Part shown: piece after piece, positions 1 to 8,617 of the stretch
How positions within the stretch are numbered: position 1 is the stretch's first letter
How the letters are laid out: the number at the start of each line of letters is the position of its first letter
Source of the DNA: Pseudomonas huaxiensis
GTDB taxonomy: Bacteria; Pseudomonadota; Gammaproteobacteria; Pseudomonadales; Pseudomonadaceae
Direction: 5' to 3'
Length of the DNA: 39,846 bases
Assembly (NCBI RefSeq): GCF_003231275.1
Contig: NZ_QKVL01000046.1
Span: 1 to 39,846, forward strand
Notes under the pieces: generated by a model
The model's database searches: none
Seen by the model: only the letters and a program-made list of their open reading frames with translations
Told to the model about the DNA's origin: nothing
Program-made: the position numbers and the translations under genes

Positions 1-12
1 ACTGAGGGTTGC

Positions 13-180
13 TCACCAGTCTTCGTGGTCCTCTTCGTCCAGCACATCGAGGCCGTATTCCTCGTCCTCGACGTCGTCGAACATCGGGTCGGCGTGGGTT
101 TCACTTTCGTCATCGTCATGAAATTCATGGTCGAGCAGGTGATCATGCTCGGGCTCGTGAACGTCGTCTTCATCATGCAT
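13..180 (-). CDS. small highly acidic hypothetical protein (55 aa)
   Basis: A 55-residue reading frame starts at ATG (178-180) with an AGGA about 11 nt upstream and ends at TGA (13-15). The product is almost entirely Asp, Glu and His: it opens MHDEDDVHEPEHDH and ends EEDHEDW. It has no signal peptide or membrane segment. The His/Asp/Glu richness could bind metal, but that is only inference from composition. It lies 57 nt downstream of the GNAT acetyltransferase on the same strand and may be co-transcribed with it. I do not recognise a named family. Confidence 0.55.
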   Translation of the reverse strand: MHDEDDVHEPEHDHLLDHEFHDDDESETHADPMFDDVEDEEYGLDVLDEEDHEDW

Positions 181-237
181 GTGGGTAAATGTCCTGCTAC
201 GGGTACGAATTGACCGGGCCTGTATAGGCCGTCGCAG

Positions 238-744
238 TCATGCCGTCAACGGCGCGCCGTCTGCCGGCGCCAACCGTTGCTTCATCTGCACCAGCGCGAC
301 GCGTTGGCCGGCCGGGTCCTGACGCTCCTCGATGCCGAATGGCACGAAGCCCAGTGCCGGGTAGAGCAACAATCCGGCGGTGTTGTGATTGAAGCAGGAC
401 ACTTTCATTTCCCGCGCCTGATGGCGGCTGCGCGCCACCTCGATCATCTGCTGAACCAGGTAACGCGCCACGCCCCGTCCACGCGCGGCGGGCGAGACCA
501 GCACATTGCCCAGCGAGCAGGTGCCGCCCTGCTCCCACTGGTAGAAGTTGGCGAACGCCAGTACCTCATCGCCCTCGACCACCACGGATGAGTCGCTGCG
601 CTGAGCGATGGCCGCAGTCATTTGCTCAGGTGTGACGGGAAACGTGCACTTGGGAAAGAAGAAAAACGCCTCGTCGGCGGTCTGGGCGAAGGTGCAGAGG
701 GTCGGAACATCGCTGGCCTGCACGGGGCGGAAACTCAAGGTCAC
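238..744 (-). CDS. GNAT family N-acetyltransferase
   Basis: This is a 168-residue single-domain acetyltransferase of the GCN5-related fold, which transfers acetyl from acetyl-CoA to an amine; the substrate cannot be read from sequence. The acetyl-CoA-binding core is visible at roughly residues 85-105 as VLVSPAARGRGVARYLVQQM, containing the R-G-R-G-V-A pyrophosphate loop. It is followed by the conserved tail with N-x-x-A-G-x-L-x-Y-x-x-L-G-F. I chose the GTG at 742-744 because GAGG lies 9 nt upstream; the TTG at 759 has no ribosome binding site. Cytoplasmic. The small acidic gene follows on the same strand. Confidence 0.85.
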   Translation of the reverse strand: MTLSFRPVQASDVPTLCTFAQTADEAFFFFPKCTFPVTPEQMTAAIAQRSDSSVVVEGDEVLAFANFYQWEQGGTCSLGNVLVSPAARGRGVARYLVQQMIEVARSRHQAREMKVSCFNHNTAGLLLYPALGFVPFGIEERQDPAGQRVALVQMKQRLAPADGAPLTA

Positions 745-949
745 AGCTATTTGCCTCAAGACGGGTGGCTACGTGCCACGGCGGGTCAGTTAACTACAGC
801 AGCGACGCCCTGTAAACGCTGCACAATTGATCTGCGCCGCTCTATCGCAGGCAATTCGCGACTAGTGTAAGACCATGCGCCAATGTCATTACGTCAGCGC
901 TAATGATAATATTTCGCAATTCAAGGACGTTCAGCCTACAGGCAGGGAC

Positions 950-1234
950 ATGCAGGACAAGTACGAGATTCACTATGTAAAGAACGGCCTGAAAAAGGTC
1001 GTGGTCACCGATCGCAACGGCATGAGCTGGCTGGAAGCCTGGAAAGCCGCGCTGCTGATCGACGGCGCCTGCGTCGGCGCCACCGTGGGCCTGCGCTGCA
1101 TCACCGACGCCATCGCCCGCGCCGAAGAAAATGGCATCAGTAAAGTGCGCTGGAACAAGGCCAGCCACACCGCCTCCTGGAGCGAACGTGCACGGATGAA
1201 CGAGAGCAAGTTGCTGGTCAAACAGCTTGATTGA
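950..1234 (+). CDS. DUF6555-like small hypothetical protein
   Basis: A 94-residue protein if translated from the ATG at 950, beginning MQDKYEIHYVKNG. An in-frame ATG at 875 would add 25 residues. Neither start has a well-spaced Shine-Dalgarno sequence, so I prefer 950 because the conserved part begins there. The pattern of an N-terminal beta hairpin (YEIHYVKNGLKKVVV), then a W-x-E-A-W-K-A helix, a G-x-G turn and a final ITD/ISKVRW strand resembles small Pseudomonas proteins classed as DUF6555. No biochemical role is known to me. It is flanked by convergent genes and is probably monocistronic. Confidence 0.6.
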   Translation: MQDKYEIHYVKNGLKKVVVTDRNGMSWLEAWKAALLIDGACVGATVGLRCITDAIARAEENGISKVRWNKASHTASWSERARMNESKLLVKQLD

Positions 1235-1238
1235 GGCG

Positions 1239-1589
1239 TCAGTAGCCGCACGCGAGCAGAATACGTAGCGGCACCCAGCCGGATTCGCCGTCCCGGCCAC
1301 ACCAGACCCAACCATTGAGTTGCCGCCCTCCCAGCAACCGCTCCCCCACCTCGACGTCCAGTTCCCGTGCGGTGTAATCCTCCCGCGCCACGCCCTGTCC
1401 CGGCGCCAGCATCTGGATCACCTGAGCCGGCACCCAACCGCCACGCTGCCCTGCGGTTTCGCAGAAATACCAGTGTTCCCAACCTTCATCGCCCTGATAG
1501 GCCTCGCCCACCTGCAGCGAGGTGCCCTCCGTGAAGGTGATGGGATCGGGGAACTCGCTGCGATGGAGCTCCATGACAATGAATTTCAA
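1239..1589 (-). CDS. SH3-domain protein with two SH3-like repeats
   Basis: A 116-residue cytoplasmic protein made of two SH3-like beta-barrel repeats, about residues 5-60 and 65-115. Each carries the ALYDY-like and GWVP signatures: G-G-W-V-P-A-Q-V-I in the first and S-G-W-V-P-L-R-I-L in the second, with DYTARELDVEVGE opening the second. Such folds bind peptides; the partner is unknown. The start is TTG at 1589, six nt after AAGGAG, giving MKFIVMELHRSEFP. The ATG at 1574 lacks a ribosome binding site at proper distance. It ends 5 nt from the convergent gene at 1234. Confidence 0.7.
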   Translation of the reverse strand: MKFIVMELHRSEFPDPITFTEGTSLQVGEAYQGDEGWEHWYFCETAGQRGGWVPAQVIQMLAPGQGVAREDYTARELDVEVGERLLGGRQLNGWVWCGRDGESGWVPLRILLACGY

Positions 1590-1623
1590 CAAGGCCTCCT
1601 TGCCTTTACGATGCCCTCGCGCT

Positions 1624-2712
1624 TCAGGGCTGCCAGAGGATCTTCACACTTGTGGAATTGGTGGCCAGGAACGCAGGATGTTTGCGCGAATTTTCTTCGG
1701 CTTCAAGGAAGGTGTTTGCGTTGCCGATGCCCTGGCTGCAAATGCCGAACGCCTCCTTGACCGTCTCGGGATTCACGCCCTGGCTCAGCAGGTACTGCTT
1801 GAACTGCTGACCCACCACTTTCCCGCGCTCGGCGGCATTGTTGACCGTTGCGCCCGGCAAGGCGAATGGCGTGCTCAACCAGTAACTGCCGCCGCCGGGG
1901 ATGAGTGTGCCGGGCATTGCCGTGGCATAGCAGTAGATAAGCGAACCCGTCGCCGCGTAAATCGGCGGTGGCTGGGTGCCCGACAAGGTGGCGACAAGGG
2001 TAATGCTGCTGCGGCTGCGCCATAGCTTCAGGGTCACCGGACTGCCCGCCTTGGTCGAGGCAAGGTAGGCGATCAACTGGGTGGTCTGGTCAAACACCTG
2101 GCCGTCGATGGACTGGATCACGTCTGCGGCCTTGATCCCGGCTTGGGCCGCGGCACTTCCCGGGATGACACCGGTTACCAACACCCCGTGGCTGTCGGGC
2201 AAGCCCAGGTCCCGGACGAGGACGTCGTGCAACTTGTCGGCAGGAAGCAACGACGCGCCCAGCCAGCCCCTTCCGGACGCTGGCGGAGCGACATTGACGG
2301 TAAGCGGCGCCCCGTTTGCAGTTGACGCCGTATTGGTGGCAGGCACGGTATTTAAAGCCGGTGCCGTAGCTGGTGCCACTGTCGCAGCGACCTGAGCTTC
2401 GGCCGGACAGCCTTTTTCCGCCTTGACCTGGCGGATGGCTTCCAGCGCCGTCGGCACGATAGTGTGCTCGCCGGGCTGGGCCAGAGTGAATCTCAGTGCC
2501 CCATCGGTGCGGTCCAATTGCGGACAATCCTGCGCCCGATACATGTCCTTGAGCGGGGTCAGGTGGTCGATGGGCTCCGGATCATCTGGCGTATAGGCCG
2601 CCTGCGCCAGGGTCAGGCCAATGCCCGCAGGGTCGAGCATGCAGCCATGCAGGCTGGACAATGCCGCCCCGACGGCCAGTAGCCGAGCGCCTTTTACCAG
2701 CAGATTCGCCAT
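1624..2712 (-). CDS. PDZ-domain lipoprotein
   Basis: A 362-residue predicted lipoprotein. The N terminus is a type II signal sequence ending in a lipobox (L-S-S-L-H-G-C), so Cys about 24 would be acylated. A low-complexity Ala/Thr/Pro linker (about 105-140) precedes a PDZ domain (about 145-250) with the typical pattern GWLGA...GVLVTGVIPGSAAAQAGIKAADVIQSIDG. Trypsin-like protease residues are absent, so this is not a DegP/HtrA protease; the PDZ domain probably binds an envelope partner. The C-terminal 110 residues are unassigned. Start ATG 2712 has GAAAGGA six nt upstream; ATG 2742 has none. Confidence 0.8.
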   Translation of the reverse strand: MANLLVKGARLLAVGAALSSLHGCMLDPAGIGLTLAQAAYTPDDPEPIDHLTPLKDMYRAQDCPQLDRTDGALRFTLAQPGEHTIVPTALEAIRQVKAEKGCPAEAQVAATVAPATAPALNTVPATNTASTANGAPLTVNVAPPASGRGWLGASLLPADKLHDVLVRDLGLPDSHGVLVTGVIPGSAAAQAGIKAADVIQSIDGQVFDQTTQLIAYLASTKAGSPVTLKLWRSRSSITLVATLSGTQPPPIYAATGSLIYCYATAMPGTLIPGGGSYWLSTPFALPGATVNNAAERGKVVGQQFKQYLLSQGVNPETVKEAFGICSQGIGNANTFLEAEENSRKHPAFLATNSTSVKILWQP

Positions 2713-2869
2713 GTTCCTTTCCCCGCACGCGATGATTGTCACAGCACCATAATGGCAAGATGCCTTAAGTCAATCCGTTTGCGGTGAAATACACTGAGGG
2801 TGGCAGTGGCGGGCGGGGTGTTTCATGACCGATGAAAAATTACGTTTGCCATAGCAACAACGTTTGAAC

Positions 2870-3244
2870 TTACTCGGCAAACGACTCTGGCTGGGACACC
2901 TTCAGGTATAGAAAGCACCCTCTGTGCATGTCGTTGGTGAATTTATCGGCGACTGCCATTTTCTTCTCTTTCGTGCTTTCTATGGGATAGTCTTCGGCCA
3001 TCTTGCGGAACTTTTCTCTCATCTTTTCATGGATATCGGAATACGCTTCATAGGCATATGACAGCGACGTACCCATTTGCCTGCTGTACATGATAGCGGC
3101 AGCATCCATCGCCCCCGCCTCGCAGAAGTTCCGCTCAGCCGCATTGAACTGGATGACGTCGCCCTTCATGTACCAGGACCAGGCACTGGTACATGTCATG
3201 AGGGCGACACCTGCCAGCGCTATGGATGCCCTGTTGATCTTCAT
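2870..3244 (-). CDS. secreted small hypothetical protein
   Basis: A 124-residue protein with a Sec signal peptide (MKINRASIALAGVALMTCTSAWS, probable cleavage near residue 23). The mature part is helical and charged, with two cysteines (in NFCEAG and RGCFLYL) that could pair in the periplasm. The ATG at 3244 is preceded by AAGGA at 7 nt; the ATG at 3259 is disfavoured because it would precede the signal peptide without a ribosome binding site. I do not recognise the family. It lies upstream of two other small minus-strand genes, all with separate intergenic gaps. Confidence 0.65.
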   Translation of the reverse strand: MKINRASIALAGVALMTCTSAWSWYMKGDVIQFNAAERNFCEAGAMDAAAIMYSRQMGTSLSYAYEAYSDIHEKMREKFRKMAEDYPIESTKEKKMAVADKFTNDMHRGCFLYLKVSQPESFAE

Positions 3245-3313
3245 GATGGGGTCCTTCACTGCAAAACCGCGATGCTAGCAGACTGAACTGCTCAAGGAGC
3301 ACCAGCATCTTCC

Positions 3314-3490
3314 CTACGCTTTACGAAGCCTGGAGGCCATGTTCCAGAGCGACACGGCAATCACCAAATAAATCGGCGTTGCCGCCAAGTACCAATGGTT
3401 TTCGGTGAACCCCTTCCAGACAACCGCGGCGCCGGACAAGGCCGACAGCACTGCGCCAACGGTGAACACCCAATACTTGACCTTACTCAT
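3314..3490 (-). CDS. small two-helix membrane protein (58 aa)
   Basis: A 58-residue reading frame starts at ATG 3490 with a strong AGGAGG five nt upstream and ends at TAG 3314-3316. It contains two hydrophobic helices, about residues 6-26 (YWVFTVGAVLSALSGAAVV) and 32-48 (WYLAATPIYLVIAVSLW), with a short basic tail (ASRLRKA). It is therefore probably an inner-membrane protein. Function unknown. It is supported mainly by the ribosome binding site and coherent membrane topology. Confidence 0.6.
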   Translation of the reverse strand: MSKVKYWVFTVGAVLSALSGAAVVWKGFTENHWYLAATPIYLVIAVSLWNMASRLRKA

Positions 3491-3606
3491 CCATTCCTCC
3501 TATAGGCCAGGGAGCGACGGTATCAGGGAGAGGGGTGAACCACAAATGAGCGACTCTCACTAGCGATGATGCGGGCGCAACGCACCCGTGAAAGCCCTTT
3601 CCATAG

Positions 3607-3768
3607 TTAGCTTACAACTCGACCTGCCGGATCAATTACCCGGGCAAACGGGTACTTCGCCCTCAACCGAGAAAGCTCCTGCATACATCCCATTTCGGAG
3701 CCATGGGTTTTAGTTTGCCACTGCTGATTTGCAGATGATTTGTACTGCGCTTGATAGTTAGTCGACAT
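3607..3768 (-). CDS. small hypothetical protein (53 aa)
   Basis: A 53-residue polar protein starting MSTNYQAQYKSSANQQW at ATG 3768, with AAGGA seven nt upstream. A longer reading frame to 3867 exists, but its extra residues lack a ribosome binding site. No signal peptide or membrane segment. The Gln/Ser-rich N terminus, then SEMGCMQELSRLRAKYPFARVIDPAGRVV, looks like a compact alpha/beta fold. No family recognised. It sits at the edge of a disturbed region containing an integrase remnant. Confidence 0.5.
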   Translation of the reverse strand: MSTNYQAQYKSSANQQWQTKTHGSEMGCMQELSRLRAKYPFARVIDPAGRVVS

Positions 3769-4139
3769 GGGAGCGTCCTTGGCAAAAGAGCTATATAGCA
3801 CAAAGCCATTAACCTTTACGCCTCCCAATACTGAAAACCAAATCAAGCCTGCGTCTAGCGCGCGCATGGAGAGCTATTGCCTCGAAGACCTCACAAACAT
3901 AATCGCATCAGCAAGCCGTTTCGCTCTCTCAAGGCTGGTTGTTCTCATCGAATCGAGCTTGACCGTCCTGGCGGCCGATGATTACGGAGTATCGGCTATT
4001 TCGGGTGCGGCTTTTGAAAATGCACTTATCCATAACAGCCACCACCGGTGGCGTCGACAAAACCACCGAACAACGCATTGCCGATCTGCTCGGCTGTACA
4101 AAATGCGCCCAAAGGAGGCAACCCATGCACCGCCTCGCC
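3769..4139. other. non-coding or degraded stretch before integrase remnant
   Basis: About 370 nt with no reading frame that I can support. Composition is less GC-rich than the neighbouring coding DNA and short frames on both strands look random. Together with the integrase remnant that follows, it is best read as decayed DNA from an excised or eroded element. No tRNA gene or obvious attachment-site repeat was found. Confidence 0.4.
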
Positions 4140-4484
4140 TCCAGGTCGGAACACCCGGTCAACCCTTTCGTGTTGCAACCGAGCAAAGGTGGGCTGTGGA
4201 TCAACGAGCCAGGTGTTACAATCCGCGCCTTCAAATCAGCGCTCAAGGCGCTGAGCATCCGTGAACGCCGTCAGTAAGACACCCGCCGCACCTACGCAAC
4301 CACGTGCCTCATGGCCGCGATGAACCTTGTGTTCATCGCGAATCAGCTTGGGCACAGCGTCTGGATGTTGCTTTCTACCTACGCGAAATGGATCAGCTCC
4401 TCGTCTGACTGGAGGGAGCTGGAGAAGCTGCCGCCTAGAGTCGAATTGGCCCAAGATTGGCCCAACGCTGACACGAGCGACTAA
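4140..4484 (+). pseudogene. C-terminal remnant of a phage/ICE tyrosine recombinase
   Basis: Only the last third of a tyrosine integrase is present. The readable frame contains NPFVLQPSKGGLWINEP, then FKSALKALSIRERRQ, an in-frame TAA at 4275-4277, and on in the same frame to TTYA, ANQLGHS and LLSTYAKW, ending at TAA 4482-4484. The family normally reads R-Q-Y-D-T-R-H-T-Y-A here. The stop therefore replaces the Tyr codon, and the following His is Arg (CGC). The catalytic Arg, the His of LGHS and the nucleophilic Tyr of STYAKW are still legible. No N-terminal domain or excisionase is nearby. It is a dead remnant, evidence of past integration next to ybiT. Confidence 0.8.
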
Positions 4485-4516
4485 ATACACCTCTGGAACC
4501 CCCGCAGGACAAGCAC

Positions 4517-6103
4517 TTGATTTCTACCGCTAACATCACCATGCAGTTCGGCGCCAAACCTCTGTTCGAGAACGTCTCGGTCAAGTTCAACAACGGCAAT
4601 CGCTACGGCCTGATCGGCGCCAACGGCTGTGGCAAGTCCACCTTCATGAAGATTCTCGGTGGCGATCTGGAGCCAAGCGGCGGCCAGGTCATGCTCGAGC
4701 CGAACACCCGCCTCGGCAAGCTGCGCCAGGATCAGTTCGCCTACGAGGAATTCACCGTGATCGACACGGTGATCATGGGCCACGAGGAGCTGTGGAAGGT
4801 CAAGGCCGAGCGCGATCGCATCTATTCGCTGCCGGAAATGACCGAGGAAGACGGCATGGCCGTCGCCGAGCTGGAAACCGAATTCGCCGAGATGGACGGC
4901 TACACCGCCGAATCCCGCGCCGGTGAGCTGCTGCTGGGCCTGGGTATTCCGCTGGAACAGCATTTCGGTCCGATGAGCGAAGTCGCTCCAGGCTGGAAAT
5001 TGCGAGTGTTGCTGGCCCAGGCGCTGTTCTCCAATCCGGAAGTGCTGCTGCTCGACGAACCAACCAACCACCTGGACATCAACACCATCCGTTGGCTGGA
5101 AAGCATCCTCACGGCGCGTAACAGCACCATGATCATCATTTCCCACGACCGTCACTTCCTGAACAGTGTCTGCACCCACATGGCCGACCTGGACTACGGC
5201 GAGCTGCGCCTGTTCCCGGGCAACTATGACGAGTACATGACCGCCGCGACCCAGTCCCGCGAGCAGTTGCTGTCGGACAACGCCAAGAAGAAAGCCCAGA
5301 TCGCCGAGCTGCAGACCTTCGTCAGCCGCTTCTCGGCCAACGCCTCGAAAGCCAAGCAGGCTACCTCCCGCGCCAAGCAGATCGACAAGATCCAGTTGGC
5401 CGAGGTCAAGCCGTCGAGCCGGGTCAGCCCGTTCATTCGTTTCGAACAGACCAAGAAGCTGCACCGCCAGGCCGTGACCCTGGAGAAAGTCTCCAAGGGC
5501 TTCGACGGCAAGCCACTGTTCAAGGACTTCAGCTTCACCATCGAAGCCGGCGAGCGCGTCGCGATCATCGGCCCGAACGGTATCGGCAAGACCACCCTGC
5601 TGCGCACTCTGGTCGGTGAAATGACCCCGGATGCCGGTGCGGTGAAATGGACCGAGAGCGCCGAAGTCGGCTACTACGCCCAGGACCATGCCCACGACTT
5701 CGAAGACGACGTCACCCTGTTCGACTGGATGGGCCAGTGGACCCAGGGCGAACAGGTGATTCGTGGCACCCTCGGCCGCATGCTGTTCTCCAACGACGAG
5801 ATCCTCAAGTCGGTGAAGGTGATTTCCGGTGGTGAACAGGGCCGCATGCTGTTCGGCAAGCTGATCCTGCAAAAGCCAAACGTGCTGGTGATGGACGAAC
5901 CAACCAACCACCTGGACATGGAATCCATCGAGGCGCTGAACCTGGCGCTGGAAAACTATCCAGGCACGCTGGTGTTCGTCAGCCACGACCGCGAGTTCGT
6001 CTCGTCGCTGGCAACCCGCATCATCGAGCTGAGCGCCACCGGCGTGGTGGACTTCAGCGGCACCTACGACGATTACCTGCGTAGCCAGGGCGTCGTGGTC
6101 TGA
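4517..6103 (+). CDS. ybiT: ABC-F family ATPase YbiT
   Basis: A 528-residue soluble protein with two ATP-binding cassettes and no membrane domain, the ABC-F layout of ribosome-associated translation factors. Cassette 1 has Walker A GANGCGKS (34-41) and Walker B LLLDEPTNHLD; cassette 2 has GPNGIGKT (about 351-358), signature SGGEQGR and VMDEPTNHLD. A charged linker (about 240-310, KKKAQIAELQTFVSRFS) corresponds to the ABC-F P-site tRNA interaction motif. It aligns closely with E. coli YbiT from memory over its whole length. Start is TTG 4517 with AGGA seven nt upstream. Its leader is only 32 nt from the integrase remnant, so its promoter probably lies inside remnant DNA. Confidence 0.93.
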   Translation: MISTANITMQFGAKPLFENVSVKFNNGNRYGLIGANGCGKSTFMKILGGDLEPSGGQVMLEPNTRLGKLRQDQFAYEEFTVIDTVIMGHEELWKVKAERDRIYSLPEMTEEDGMAVAELETEFAEMDGYTAESRAGELLLGLGIPLEQHFGPMSEVAPGWKLRVLLAQALFSNPEVLLLDEPTNHLDINTIRWLESILTARNSTMIIISHDRHFLNSVCTHMADLDYGELRLFPGNYDEYMTAATQSREQLLSDNAKKKAQIAELQTFVSRFSANASKAKQATSRAKQIDKIQLAEVKPSSRVSPFIRFEQTKKLHRQAVTLEKVSKGFDGKPLFKDFSFTIEAGERVAIIGPNGIGKTTLLRTLVGEMTPDAGAVKWTESAEVGYYAQDHAHDFEDDVTLFDWMGQWTQGEQVIRGTLGRMLFSNDEILKSVKVISGGEQGRMLFGKLILQKPNVLVMDEPTNHLDMESIEALNLALENYPGTLVFVSHDREFVSSLATRIIELSATGVVDFSGTYDDYLRSQGVVV

Positions 6104-6122
6104 TCATCGCTTAGCGGTAATA

Positions 6123-6175
6123 CAGCGGGCCGGCCCGTCCCCTACAGTGGGAACGGGCCGGTCCGCTGTTGTTTT
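6123..6175 (+). terminator. rho-independent terminator of ybiT
   Basis: A long GC-rich inverted repeat has CAGCGG at 6123 pairing with CCGCTG at 6163-6168, with inner arms GGCCGGCCCGT and ACGGGCCGG and loop CCCTACAGTGGG. It is followed by TTGTTTT. It begins 20 nt after the ybiT stop codon. Confidence 0.85.
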
Positions 6176-6267
6176 CGGCTGTCGAATCATTCGTTAGCCT
6201 GCTTTCTTTTCTCCCCGCCTGCCGCCATGATGTGACGCTTCAACCGCTTGCCTGCGAACGAAACCCC

Positions 6268-7458
6268 ATGCCTGCTTCACCCTCCGCGACTCCCAAAGCG
6301 CCCTCGGTCACCCTGCAGATCCTGTCGATCGTCTTCTACACCTTTATTGCGTTCCTCTGCATCGGCCTGCCGATCGCGGTGCTGCCGGGCCATGTCCACG
6401 ATGTACTGGGCTACAGCGCGATAGTCGCCGGCCTGACCATTGGCATCCAGTACCTGGCCACCCTGCTCAGCCGGCCGATGGCCGGGCGCCTGGCCGACAG
6501 CCTCGGCACCCGCCGCACTATCGCCTATGGCCTGGCCGGGATAGCCGTCAGCGGTCTGTTGACCTGGGGCTCCGCGCTGCTGGTCAGTGTGCCGTTGGCG
6601 AGCCTGATCCTGCTGCTGGTGGCGCGCGTGCTACTGGGCATCGCCCAGGGTCTGATCGGCGTCGGCACACTGAGCTGGGGCATTGGCCAGGTGGGCGCCG
6701 AACACACGGCGCGGGTGATTTCCTGGAATGGCATCGCCTCCTACGGCGCAATCGCCATCGGTGCGCCGGTCGGCGTGCTGCTAGCGCAGGAAACCGGCTT
6801 CTACAGTATCGGCCTGGCATTGACGGCGATGGCCGTTCTGGCGCTGCTGGTGATCCGCACCCAGCCATCGCTGCCGGTCATGCGTGGCGAACGCCTGCCG
6901 TTCTGGGCCGCGTTCGCTCGCGTGGCGCCATGCGGGCTGGCGCTGACCCTGGCGTCCATCGGCTACGGCACCCTGACCACTTTCGTCACCCTCTTCTACC
7001 TGGAGCGCGGCTGGACCGGCGCGGCCTGGTGCCTGAGCGCCTTCGGCGTGTGTTTCATCGTTTCCCGATTGATGTTCGTCAATGCCGTCAACCAGTGGGG
7101 CGGTTACCGCGTGGCGATTGCGTGCATGGCGGTGGAAACGCTCGGCCTGACGCTGCTGTGGCTGGCACCGTCGCCGCTGCTGGCGCTGCTCGGTGCAGGA
7201 CTGACCGGCTTCGGCCTCTCGCTGGTATACCCGGCCCTGGGGGTCGAGGCGATCAAGCAAGTACCGCCAACCAGCCGCGGTGCCGGGCTGAGCGCTTATG
7301 CGGTGTTCTTCGATCTCGCCCTGGCGATCGCCGGGCCGGTGATGGGTGCGGTCGCGGCCCACTTGGGTTATGCGTGGATCTTCTGCGTGGCGGCCCTGCT
7401 GTCGCTGCTGGGCGTCGGCTTGACCCTCACGCTGCTACGTCGGTCTCCCGCTCACTGA
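6268..7458 (+). CDS. MFS transporter, YhhS/YfcJ (UPF0226) type
   Basis: A 396-residue inner-membrane carrier with twelve predicted helices, probably a proton-driven exporter; the substrate is unknown. The first loop motif SRPMAGRLADSLGTRR matches the MFS loop 2-3 consensus. Stretches such as FLCIGLPIAVLPG, RVISWNGIASYGA and SLVYPALGVEA resemble E. coli YhhS closely from memory. ATG 6268 is the best start for length, though its ribosome binding site is weak; upstream in-frame codons lie within the ybiT terminator. It overlaps the convergent hydrolase gene by 7 nt at its 3' end. Confidence 0.85.
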   Translation: MPASPSATPKAPSVTLQILSIVFYTFIAFLCIGLPIAVLPGHVHDVLGYSAIVAGLTIGIQYLATLLSRPMAGRLADSLGTRRTIAYGLAGIAVSGLLTWGSALLVSVPLASLILLLVARVLLGIAQGLIGVGTLSWGIGQVGAEHTARVISWNGIASYGAIAIGAPVGVLLAQETGFYSIGLALTAMAVLALLVIRTQPSLPVMRGERLPFWAAFARVAPCGLALTLASIGYGTLTTFVTLFYLERGWTGAAWCLSAFGVCFIVSRLMFVNAVNQWGGYRVAIACMAVETLGLTLLWLAPSPLLALLGAGLTGFGLSLVYPALGVEAIKQVPPTSRGAGLSAYAVFFDLALAIAGPVMGAVAAHLGYAWIFCVAALLSLLGVGLTLTLLRRSPAH

Positions 7459-8483
7459 TCGGCGGTATGCAGCCCCGCACGACTGGACACGCCCAGGGCG
7501 CGATTGAAGAAGTGCGACGTTTCGGACTGCAACGACAGGTGAATACCCACCCGATCGACGCCATCGGCATCGGTGCACAGCGCCGCCATGCGCTCGCGCT
7601 GGACCGCGTCACAGGGCGACATGAAGACGAAATGCCCCGCACCAGCCAGTCGCCGGTAGTTGGGCGTGACCGGCAGCTTGCGCGCCAGGGCCTCGGCGTT
7701 CTTGTCGATGGCCAGCAACTGGTCGTGGTCACCGCTGTAGATCAATGCCGGCACCTTCACCTCTGCCAACGCCTGGCGACCGAACATCAGGCTCAGCGGC
7801 GCCATCAGTACCAGCGCCCTCACCCGCGGATCGGCCTCGGGCAGCAGGTCGTCGCGGTCGGCGACCAGTTCGCCGTGGCGTGTACAGGCGTCGGCATCCA
7901 GCGGACGTTCCTCACAGTAACGTTTCAGTCGTTGAAGATCGGGACGTGCTCCGGAAAGAATCAATGCGGTTTCAGCACCAGCCGAATAACCGATCATGCC
8001 CACCTGTTCACCGCTGACATAGGGCGCCAGCAGCGAGTCCTCCAGCGTGGCACTGATCGCAGCGCTGATTTGCAGCGGGCGACCATAGAGGTTGCTCAGG
8101 GTGCCGAGTCGGCTGTGGTCCTTGGCGTTGTCGCCGGGATGGACCGCCGCAACCACCACAAAGCCGCGCCGCGCCAGGGCGCTGGCCAGGTCATGCAAGG
8201 CCAGGGGCGTGCCGGTGTTGCCGTGGGAAAGAGCGAGCAAGGGGAAACGGCCCATCACCACCGGTGCTTCGGCGGCGACATTGAGGCGATAACCGTCGAT
8301 CCGGCGCCAGTGCGCCAAGCCGCTCGAGGGGTAGAACACCAGCACCTGCATGGGCTGGCCGTCCAGCGGATCGGGAATGCTCATGCGGTGCAGACCGACG
8401 CTCCACTGTTGCGCGGGCTCGGCCTGCACCACAAGGCTGCAGCACAACGCACCGAGCACCAACAACGTCCGAAGAACCCGCAT
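7452..8483 (-). CDS. secreted alpha/beta hydrolase (dienelactone-hydrolase/PAF-AH-like)
   Basis: A 343-residue predicted periplasmic or secreted serine hydrolase. A signal peptide is seen (MRVLRTLLVLGALCCSLVVQA). The nucleophile elbow G-Y-S-A-G lies near residue 167, an acid candidate follows strand LIYSGDHDQLL, and the catalytic His is in AGAGHFVFMSPC near residue 285. The oxyanion-region motif LSHGNTG appears early. Family members cleave esters or lactones; the substrate is unknown. Cys residues in the mature part (YCEERPLDADAC, PCDAV, LCTDAD) may form disulfides. Start ATG 8483 has AGGGTG seven nt upstream. Convergent with the MFS gene. Confidence 0.85.
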   Translation of the reverse strand: MRVLRTLLVLGALCCSLVVQAEPAQQWSVGLHRMSIPDPLDGQPMQVLVFYPSSGLAHWRRIDGYRLNVAAEAPVVMGRFPLLALSHGNTGTPLALHDLASALARRGFVVVAAVHPGDNAKDHSRLGTLSNLYGRPLQISAAISATLEDSLLAPYVSGEQVGMIGYSAGAETALILSGARPDLQRLKRYCEERPLDADACTRHGELVADRDDLLPEADPRVRALVLMAPLSLMFGRQALAEVKVPALIYSGDHDQLLAIDKNAEALARKLPVTPNYRRLAGAGHFVFMSPCDAVQRERMAALCTDADGVDRVGIHLSLQSETSHFFNRALGVSSRAGLHTADQ

Positions 8484-8617
8484 TTGCTTTCACCCTGACC
8501 CAATGGCGATGACCCGCCTAATGCAAAGCATAGAGCGGGCCACATGGGTGCAGATGAAAGCTCGATGAAACTCCTGACAGCCAGGGCGGGCATCTACTGC
8601 CCGCGAAGGCCGGAGAC

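Noticed and set aside
900..920. Fur box suggested by TAATGATAATATT
   Set aside because: Only part of the 19-bp Fur consensus is matched and the following gene has no link to iron.
4000..4520. tRNA or att site next to the integrase remnant
   Set aside because: No cloverleaf-forming sequence or flanking direct repeat could be found.
4481..5986. 501-codon open frame antisense to ybiT
   Set aside because: Same cause: a shadow of a GC-rich gene, with no recognisable domain or ribosome binding site.
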